From CAZFHP01 sp964519365 (GTDB taxonomy: Bacteria > Babelota > Babeliae > Babelales > RVW-14): a stretch of 30,329 nt of DNA. Below are positions 24,773 to 30,329 of this stretch, piece after piece (positions within the stretch are counted from its first letter, which is position 1; the number at the start of each line of letters is the position of its first letter). The notes beneath the pieces are model-generated. The model had not been told where the DNA came from and ran no database searches. It saw nothing but the letters and a program-made list of their open reading frames with translations. The DNA is taken from contig CAZFHP010000016.1 in NCBI GenBank assembly GCA_964519365.1, positions 1 to 30,329 on the forward strand, given 5' to 3'. A program made the position numbers and the translations under genes.

Positions 24773-25346
24773 AGTAATCGAAAGTAGTCTTGATAGCTTT
24801 ACGGGTCAGTGTTGGCAATGGAATTATTTTCCCAAATTTGGATCACTTGTCTCTGTCGAAAGTAATAACCATATAATCTATGGTTGTGTTGTTCAGGTAC
24901 AGACAGGCTCTTCTGACCCAAGCCGGACACCGTTTGCGTATCAAAAAACAGAAGAAGAGCTGCTGGCCCAACAGCCCCAGATTTTCGAATTTTTACGAAC
25001 GACGTTTAATGTTCAGATCGTTGGCTATAGAGAAAGAGATTGTCAAGATTTTTTGTATCTTTTAGCCCCACAGCCATCAAAGATTCATGCATTTGTTCAA
25101 GAATGTTCGGGCCAAATCTTGTCTCAATTTTTTGCTAATCCAGACTTTCTTCACGTGCTTTTTGCATTTCAAAGTAAAATTCCAAATCTTGATGAATTGC
25201 TGCTTGCTATCTTGCGCCAACTAGCGCAACAAAAGAGCTTATCAAGCGATATTCTGAAAAACTTTTGCCAGACGTTTTCGCTTCTAACCGGCAACGATTA
25301 TCGTCGCCTTAAATTATTTTTAAAAAGAATAGGCTTGGTTGAGTGA
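24747..25346 (+). CDS. Small protein, possibly a HAS-barrel domain
   Basis: 199 residues starting inside the end of rnhB (26-base overlap), so translation is coupled. The first half, with FPKFGSLVSVESNNHIIYGCVVQVQTG and then DPSRTPFAYQKTEEEL, looks like a HAS-barrel, the beta-barrel found at the N-terminus of HerA-type ATPases (shown here in part: GSLVSVESNNHIIYGCV). The second half is helical, and no ATPase motif follows. Assignment is tentative and made by eye. No signal peptide is present. Confidence 0.7.
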   Translation: MSNKAPFSEVIESSLDSFTGQCWQWNYFPKFGSLVSVESNNHIIYGCVVQVQTGSSDPSRTPFAYQKTEEELLAQQPQIFEFLRTTFNVQIVGYRERDCQDFLYLLAPQPSKIHAFVQECSGQILSQFFANPDFLHVLFAFQSKIPNLDELLLAILRQLAQQKSLSSDILKNFCQTFSLLTGNDYRRLKLFLKRIGLVE

Positions 25347-25360
25347 TTAAGCTAGACACA

Positions 25361-26149
25361 TTATTCTTGGCAGTGTTCTAGACAGTATCCTGTTGTGCGT
25401 TCTATACAACTAGAGCATAGTTTTATTAAGCTTGGAATTGCGAGAAATTGAGGAATGGCAGATGAGGTAAATATAATTGTTATGGGTACCACAAAAGGCG
25501 ATAAGAGAAAGCATACCCACATGGGGGGCATGGAGCAAGTACTGCCGCAAAGAGCTGAGCAGATTGCGTGTATAGCACACGGAGAGCTATAAGCCATGAT
25601 GACGGGGCCTGGGAAAAATAGCATCGCTAAACAGTCGTGACAGCGGGCACTTGTTAATGCTCTGTTCAAAGAAGTACAACATTGACGGCATGATCTTACA
25701 AAAAGACGTCGAATCATTCTTTTACACCGAGGGCATCGAGATTCGATTATTTGTTGTTCACAATTGGGACATGACTGCATATTCGCAAATGTTTTCATAG
25801 CTGAATTGTAAGAAGGTGGGTCGGCTTGTAGTGTGGAAAGTTCATGGGAAGGTTTAGGGAGTGGGCTTTTGGGGTAAGAAAGATGTGGTGGAAGAGGGTG
25901 TATTATGTGAGGAGAAGGGATGGGGGGAGCATTTTTTGGACGGGAAAGGCGTGGCGGAGGTTGTTTTAAGCTAGGAAAAGTTTGTTTGCTATCGACAAGA
26001 AGAGGCGGTAGGCTTGGCATATACTGAGGAGGTGGCGGCTTTAGAGAGTTGTGTTGAGGAGGGCTATCTTGCTTCATTCCTAAACAAACAATGTTTAAAA
26101 GTATTATTCCAGTACAGAAAATAGTATGTATTTTTTTGAAATTTTTCAT
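25361..26149 (-). CDS. Secreted proline-rich PPxY protein with zinc ribbons, LITAF-like layout
   Basis: 262 residues. Signal peptide 1-24. Residues 29-115 are proline-rich with two PPxY motifs: PPQY (40-43) and PPSY (111-114). Paired CxxC knuckles follow: C127/C130 with C139/C142, then C154/C157 with C170/C173. From 174 to 240 there are hydrophobic, Cys-containing stretches, and the end has CSSC and CLEHC. PPxY binds WW domains, for example of NEDD4-type E3 ligases. N-terminal PPSY plus CPxC-hydrophobic-CxxC is the plan of eukaryotic LITAF proteins, though homology is not shown. First of the effector-like group on the - strand by position, last by transcription; it converges with the HAS-barrel-like gene. 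Confidence 0.82.
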   Translation of the reverse strand: MKNFKKIHTIFCTGIILLNIVCLGMKQDSPPQHNSLKPPPPQYMPSLPPLLVDSKQTFPSLKQPPPRLSRPKNAPPIPSPHIIHPLPPHLSYPKSPLPKPSHELSTLQADPPSYNSAMKTFANMQSCPNCEQQIIESRCPRCKRMIRRLFVRSCRQCCTSLNRALTSARCHDCLAMLFFPGPVIMAYSSPCAIHAICSALCGSTCSMPPMWVCFLLSPFVVPITIIFTSSAIPQFLAIPSLIKLCSSCIERTTGYCLEHCQE

Positions 26150-26285
26150 TATTTTGTCCGTTTTAAATGAAAGACTTTAAAGGAAATTGCTATGGTATAA
26201 ATATACTAGTGTGTTTTTGATAAAGAGCAAGTTTTCATATTTTCAATAATCCGCTTGGTTGAGCAATAAAAAACGTGCGCTGTCG

Positions 26286-27260
26286 TTATAATAAAACACA
26301 ACAGGAAGCTTGTGTCCGTGCGGCTTTTAAGGTAATTAAAAATATAGCGTCATCTGTTCTGTTTTCATCCCGGGCGCGTTTGATTTCTGCGTTAAGAATT
26401 ATGTTGTTGTTGTTAGGCTTTGTGCTATTACAGCAACAGCCTTCGTCATCGTGTGTCCCTTCATGATTGAGTAAAAGTGGGACAAGTTTTAAATTCTCAT
26501 GATCTATGGCTGTTTGGATTTCTTCTCTAAGTGTTTGGTATCCATTTCTGGTAAAGCGTTGAAGTAATATCGTTACAATTCTTTGTTCTGCTTGGTTATC
26601 GCCTTTTTTACAGAGAATTATAAGAGCTGGATGAATAGTTTGTTGGCTACAATAATGAGAAAGATATTTAAATAAAAGCTTAATCATTGGAATAGAAAGA
26701 TTATGTGTGGCTAATTGAAGAGCTTTAGAAAACTGAGCAGAATATCTGAGCTCAGGATTTTTCAAAAAAGAGTCTACGAGTCTTGTATGTTCTTTTGCAA
26801 CAAGTTGATTGAATCCGTCGCTTAAAGAGTTCAAAATAAGGGGCTTACTAAATGTATTGATAAGAAAAAAAGATATTATTTCTGCGTGACCCAAGGCGCA
26901 AGCGAGTATAAACGCCTCGGGAATGGCATTGGTATGGGTAAGAAGATCGCGGGATTTTGTGTTGGTAAACAAATATTGAATTATTCCTGGGTTGTTAGAT
27001 ATAACGGCAGCATTAAGAGCGTATATTATTTCTTGAGGAGAAATATAAAGTATTTTTGGGGTTTGTAGTTTTGGCAGAAATTGGTCTAAGTACTTTGTTG
27101 CTTGTTCTTCTGTAAAACGTATTTTTGGTTTAACGGTTATTCTTGTTGTTCTAGCAGATTTGGCCCTTGGGCCTGGAACGACTTGATTAAATTTCATTGC
27201 TTGTAATGATAGCGAACATAAAAACACACTTATGTGAATTAAAATATATAGTTTTTTCAT
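26286..27260 (-). CDS. Secreted ankyrin-like protein with C-terminal CaaX box CVLL
   Basis: 324 residues. ATG at 27260 follows AGGGGAGGG; the frame is open 17 codons further up but that region lacks a better start. Signal peptide 1-21 (ending SLQA). The body has at least five helix-pair repeats of 33-35 residues in ankyrin style, for example EAFILACALGHAEIISFFL and ALQLATHNLSIPMIKLLF, without the full TPLH signature. A GCCC cluster occurs near 280. The last residues are SCCVLL: CVLL is the CaaX box of human Cdc42 and is read by geranylgeranyltransferase I, and the cysteine before it could be palmitoylated. Legionella AnkB is a known ankyrin effector lipidated by the host in this way. Confidence 0.85.
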   Translation of the reverse strand: MKKLYILIHISVFLCSLSLQAMKFNQVVPGPRAKSARTTRITVKPKIRFTEEQATKYLDQFLPKLQTPKILYISPQEIIYALNAAVISNNPGIIQYLFTNTKSRDLLTHTNAIPEAFILACALGHAEIISFFLINTFSKPLILNSLSDGFNQLVAKEHTRLVDSFLKNPELRYSAQFSKALQLATHNLSIPMIKLLFKYLSHYCSQQTIHPALIILCKKGDNQAEQRIVTILLQRFTRNGYQTLREEIQTAIDHENLKLVPLLLNHEGTHDDEGCCCNSTKPNNNNIILNAEIKRARDENRTDDAIFLITLKAARTQASCCVLL

Positions 27261-27422
27261 GATTAAACCCTCCCCTATTTGACAGAAAATATGATACCAT
27301 AAAATTAGCATTTTATGCGTATTTATTGCAAGTTATTGCATGACAATGAGATAAATTCGCTGAGCATAAAGATTTTAAGAAATTATTTTTTTAACGATTT
27401 TGTTGTTACATATAAAATGAGA

Positions 27423-28098
27423 TTAAAGAATTATACATTCAGGGGGTGGTTCATAATTATCTTCGATATTGTGTAATTGGCTTAGATCCATATGCCTTTC
27501 AAATCGAATACGATTTCGTCTATCGAGTGTTGTTGAGCCATTATATTGTGTGCGCAAAATGCATATTCCGTTTTGATCGTAAAATGAAATAGTTTTTTGG
27601 CTTTTGAAACAAGTGATTTCTGCTCTAACAGGGGCAGGTTTACTATTAGGATCAAGAAGGCTTTTGCAATAATCTTGAAATCTTGTTGATACTGTATTAT
27701 CAAATCTTGTTACATCGACAATAGCAATTACGTTCCATTTTCGGTTATGGTATGTTACAAATCGTTTTTTATCTACGTGAACTTCATAATCAAGTTCGTT
27801 GCATTGATAAAATGGGTAAATAGATGAACTTTGAGGAAGAAATTTTCGACATCTTTCGTATTCATGTACTGTAAAATATGCAGCACCTTCTATTATATCT
27901 GTGTGATACTGTGAGTTTAAAATATTTAGATGATTTTTTTTGGTGTAGGTTCATTCGTTTGGATTTGTTTTTCGTTTTTTCCAGAATTTTCCTTTTTCTA
28001 GACACAAATTGTTGTGATAAATATTCTTTTTAAGAATACCTTCGAATCTGAAAGAATGCAACGGTAAGCGAGATTGATGTCTACGTTTTAAACGCCTT
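27423..28098 (-). pseudogene. Broken paralogue of the 28985-29539 gene, ending in CaaX box CIIL
   Basis: A frame with no usable start is open from 27950 down to the stop at 27423-27425, ~175 codons. It ends NYEPPPECIIL, a CaaX box. Blocks DKKRFVTYHNRKWN and LLDPNSKPAP match NKKVYVTYHTKPWD and FLDPSIKPGF of the intact secreted protein at 28985-29539. Upstream, across an in-frame TGA at 27951-27953, the same frame goes on (LHSFRFEGILKKN, like TYSIHFGQYCLQN of the paralogue) until it meets the end of the CTIL gene. The signal peptide and start seem lost by deletion. An ATG at about 27956 is out of frame by one base across an A8 run, so a sequencing error or slippage is also possible. Confidence 0.7.
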
Positions 28099-28101
28099 GT
28101 T

Positions 28102-28953
28102 TTACAATATTGTGCATGGGGGAAGATGTGAACAGCAACTCCATCGTTTTCGTTTATAGTTTTGTAGTGCTTGAATAATTGTATGATCGTTTGCATGTTC
28201 AAGTGCATAGTTGATGCTTTGTTGTGTGAAAATGAATTCGTTATATTTATGTGAGAGAAAGAAGCTTATGGTATCAGAGTTTACATGATGTGCTGCCCAT
28301 GCCAAAAGGAATCGAGTGAATTCTAGGCACAGGTAATCGTTTCTTTTTAGTGCAAGCTTTAAGAAGAGTTGTTGAAGTTGATTCTCTACGATCGTTGCAC
28401 TTTTGGGCAGGGTTTCGTTGGTGATTTTTCCTGTTGGAGAGTATGCGTACTGGATCCATATTTGAGAAAATCCTTCAAGAAAGAAAGCAATCGTAGGACA
28501 GCGCTTTCTTTTTGCTTTGGCAAGAGTTCTTGTTATTGTTCTATTGAATTGAGATATCTCTTTGAGGGGGATGTATATCAGAAGAAGTTTTATAACGTTT
28601 AGGCGATTGGGTTGCGCGGCGTAAAAAAAACCTTGCCTTATACTTTGTATGTGAGTGCGTGTTAAGTTAGGATTTTTGTATGTTTCTTTTAAAATATCTC
28701 GTATTAATGAGACATAATTAAGTTGAATTGCCTCAAGGAAGTTGTCAACAAACGCTTGTTGGCTTCGATGTTGACAGGATACGTTTGGAACAGAGAGAAA
28801 ATTCATGCTTTGCTCTTTGAGCTCAGAAAAAGTTTTGTGGGAATTATTGCAACGATACGTCATAGCACATGATGGGTTGGAAGAAAAAAGAGCGCCCAGA
28901 AGCATGAATAGAAAAATGGTTTTTTGAGAGCGAATGTTTTGTTTAATGCCCAT
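28102..28953 (-). CDS. Secreted ankyrin-like protein with C-terminal CaaX box CTIL
   Basis: 283 residues. ATG with AGGGGGAA upstream; signal peptide 1-30 (FLFMLLGALFSS core, ending SCA). The body is helical with weak ankyrin-like pairs (FLEAIQLNYVSLIRDIL, GFFYAAQPNRLNVIKLLL, INYALEHANDHTIIQAL). The tail reads YKRKRWSCCSHLPPCTIL: a basic KRKR stretch, two cysteines and a CTIL box, the make-up of the tail of prenylated Rho or Ras proteins. CTIL with final leucine points to geranylgeranylation. It ends just before the broken CIIL frame and starts 31 bases after the preceding gene. Function in the host is inferred. Confidence 0.82.
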   Translation of the reverse strand: MGIKQNIRSQKTIFLFMLLGALFSSNPSCAMTYRCNNSHKTFSELKEQSMNFLSVPNVSCQHRSQQAFVDNFLEAIQLNYVSLIRDILKETYKNPNLTRTHIQSIRQGFFYAAQPNRLNVIKLLLIYIPLKEISQFNRTITRTLAKAKRKRCPTIAFFLEGFSQIWIQYAYSPTGKITNETLPKSATIVENQLQQLFLKLALKRNDYLCLEFTRFLLAWAAHHVNSDTISFFLSHKYNEFIFTQQSINYALEHANDHTIIQALQNYKRKRWSCCSHLPPCTIL

Positions 28954-28984
28954 AAAATTCCCCCTATTGAAGAAAAGCGTTTTC

Positions 28985-29539
28985 TTAATCTTTTATAGCG
29001 AGCTTTTTTTTAAACCACTTTGATAGATTAATTTCCCCCATCTTATAATCTATGCTATCAAACAAGTAAGCCATGCGCCCGTCTGGCGTTGTCATCGTAA
29101 ACCCAGAGATAAAACCCGGTTTGATAGAAGGATCTAAAAATTGTTCAACGTGTTTTACAAGTAATTCGGAGATTGTTTGTGTTGGTAAATTTTTATCAAG
29201 ATGCTGGTTTAGGAAATCTGTTAAATCAATGGATGCAATAAAATGCCGCAAGTCCCATGGTTTCGTATGATATGTTACATATACTTTTTTATTTGAGTGT
29301 TTTTTTATTTTTAACAGGGGACACTCTGCAATCGGGATGCTTATTAATTTGTTTCTGATTAAACAGTTTTGTAGGCAATATTGGCCAAAATGAATACTGT
29401 AGGTACAAGCTTTTGGGATCGGCTTTGTTTCCAAAGCCGATTTATTTAATTGCATAGAAAAAGAGTATGGTATTGTACTTATAAACCACAGTCCCAAAGA
29501 CAAAAGAGTCTTTTGGGTACGTGTCCCGGATTTGAACAT
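28985..29539 (-). CDS. Secreted protein, intact paralogue of the broken CIIL gene
   Basis: 184 residues. ATG with GGGAGGGG upstream. Signal peptide 1-28 (LLSLGLWFISTIPYSFS). The mature part carries the shared blocks KKVYVTYHTKPWDLRHFIAS and FLDPSIKPGFISGF; the paralogue at 27423 matches them. It ends LSKWFKKKLAIKD, with no CaaX box. I recognise no known family. It follows gyrB at 26 bases and leads the run of exported proteins on this strand, which may share a promoter in or after gyrB. Confidence 0.78.
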   Translation of the reverse strand: MFKSGTRTQKTLLSLGLWFISTIPYSFSMQLNKSALETKPIPKACTYSIHFGQYCLQNCLIRNKLISIPIAECPLLKIKKHSNKKVYVTYHTKPWDLRHFIASIDLTDFLNQHLDKNLPTQTISELLVKHVEQFLDPSIKPGFISGFTMTTPDGRMAYLFDSIDYKMGEINLSKWFKKKLAIKD

Positions 29540-29565
29540 AGCCCCTCCCTTCTTGAACTAAAGAA

Positions 29566-30329
29566 CTAAATATCTAAGTTTCTAACAAAATGTGCGTGTT
29601 TTTCAATATAATTTCTTCGATCCTCAACAACGTCACCCATAAGCGAAGAAAACCATTGGTCGGCTTTAAGCGCATCTTCAGCGGTTACTTTTAAGAAACT
29701 ACGTGTATTTGGGTCCATAGTTGTTTCCCATAGTTGTTCGGGGTTCATTTCACCAAGACCTTTATAGCGCTGAATCGTCATAAGTGACTTGCCAGTGCTG
29801 ATAATCGTGTTGCAAAGAGCAAGTGTGCCGGAGCCGGTTTTTGTGACGTTTTTATTTGTCAGGGCAAATTGCCATGAATCTTGTTCTAAAAATTTAAGTG
29901 GTTCGTGAAGTTTGAGCAATTTTTTTGGTTCATCTGATTTAAAGAATGACAATGGTATGTTCCAGGTTCGCTTGTGTTCTTTAAACGTGATAAATAATTT
30001 TGGTTTAACTTCGCCGTCAAATTCAGCGTCGTCTTTAGGCTGTTCTGACTGTATGCCCAACACTTCGTATTGCTTAAAATAATTTTTAAGTTGTTTAACA
30101 AGCTCTTCAGGAAGTTCTTCTTGAGAATATTTGCTTGGGTCCCAACTAATTGAGTCTAAGAATGTAATAAGCTCGTGACAATGAGAACTTGATACTTCAA
30201 TGGTATTACTAACTTTGCCTATTTCTTTTTCATACGCAAGTAACGCTTTAAGTAATTGTTCAAGTTCCCCGGCTTCGATTTTTTTCCCTGCAGCATCTAA
30301 GATAGAATAAAATCGAAGCCGGGGAACTT
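29566..30329 (-). CDS. gyrB: DNA gyrase subunit B, C-terminal part (partial)
   Basis: The frame runs open from the right edge to the stop at 29566, ~254 residues. The ending has the TOPRIM/tail signature IQRYKGLGEMNPEQLWETTM, then DPNTRSFLKV, and GDVVEDRRNYIEKHA, as in GyrB; ParE is less likely. The ~150 residues before it (AGELEQLLKALLAYEKEI and on) match the insert seen in Gram-negative GyrB. The ATP-binding and most of the TOPRIM part lie outside. The outermost 21 bases are an exact inverted repeat of 30262-30282, so the first residues (VPRLRF) may not be real. Confidence 0.9.
   Translation of the reverse strand, partial: VPRLRFYSILDAAGKKIEAGELEQLLKALLAYEKEIGKVSNTIEVSSSHCHELITFLDSISWDPSKYSQEELPEELVKQLKNYFKQYEVLGIQSEQPKDDAEFDGEVKPKLFITFKEHKRTWNIPLSFFKSDEPKKLLKLHEPLKFLEQDSWQFALTNKNVTKTGSGTLALCNTIISTGKSLMTIQRYKGLGEMNPEQLWETTMDPNTRSFLKVTAEDALKADQWFSSLMGDVVEDRRNYIEKHAHFVRNLDI
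30262..30329. repeat. Perfect 21-bp inverted repeat at the window edge
   Basis: Bases 30262-30282 and 30309-30329 are exact reverse complements, with a 26-base spacer. The arm contains GTTCCCCGGCTTCGA. Pairing stops at once on the inner side, and the outer side cannot be seen. It lies inside the gyrB frame. Confidence 0.9.

Noticed and set aside
27951..27953. Recoded TGA (selenocysteine or read-through) joining the two parts of the CIIL frame
   Set aside because: TGA ends normal genes here (for example lpxB and the HAS-barrel-like gene), no SECIS-like hairpin is evident, and the joined frame still has no signal peptide or start.
1..30329. CRISPR arrays, tRNA or rRNA genes, insertion sequences
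   Set aside because: No regularly spaced direct repeats, cloverleaf-forming segments, rRNA-like stretches, transposase frames or terminal repeats were seen; the gaps between genes are mostly under 200 bases.

Overview
The window looks like chromosomal DNA of an AT-rich, didermic (Gram-negative type) bacterium that lives with a eukaryotic host. The outer-membrane genes (lpxB, an LptF/G permease, an OmpA/Pal-type lipoprotein) show a double membrane. Many Sec-exported proteins carry eukaryotic-type motifs: RING-H2, PPxY, ankyrin-like repeats and C-terminal CaaX boxes. This fits an obligate intracellular lineage such as the amoeba-associated Dependentiae (TM6, Babela-like), but that placement is inferred from gene content, not from a phylogenetic marker.

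Layout. 1-7650 (+): the end of an unrecognised gene, then sufS-sufU, an M17 leucyl aminopeptidase (pepA), a secreted DUF5829-like protein, an S-adenosylmethionine synthetase with an N-terminal signal peptide, and a second M17 aminopeptidase that also has a signal peptide. A bidirectional terminator separates these from 7685-10718 (-), rng-gatB. 10908-16714 (+): OmpA/Pal-like lipoprotein, grpE, pssA, and then a tight group of htrA, a small secreted Cys-rich protein, a secreted RING-H2 protein and tlyA. 16787-21074 (-): a secreted unknown, then an envelope group read as glmM-DUF502-lptF/G. 21185-21832 (+) is a LysE-type exporter, facing 21903-22574 (-), an XRE/S24-type regulator. 22692-25346 (+): lpxB, rnhB carrying a GC-rich palindromic insertion in its reading frame, and a small HAS-barrel-like protein.

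25361-29539 (-) is the most unusual part: a one-strand run of genes for exported, host-directed-looking proteins. It holds a proline-rich PPxY protein with zinc ribbons and a hydrophobic Cys-rich region (LITAF-like layout), an ankyrin-like protein ending CVLL, a broken gene ending CIIL, an ankyrin-like protein ending CTIL, and an intact paralogue of the broken gene. Three consecutive reading frames therefore end in a geranylgeranylation-type CaaL box. The window closes with the 3' part of gyrB (-), whose outer edge forms a perfect 21-bp inverted repeat with sequence 26 bases inward; this may be an assembly fold-back.

Reading them together: housekeeping genes (Fe-S assembly, tRNA amidation, RNA processing, phospholipid and LPS synthesis) are interspersed with exported proteases/peptidases and putative effectors. 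The effectors are plausibly exported by Sec to the periplasm, then released and modified or read by host ubiquitin and prenylation machinery. No tRNA, rRNA, CRISPR array or insertion sequence was seen. The only stretch over 300 bases without an intact gene is 27261-28101, which holds the broken CIIL gene.
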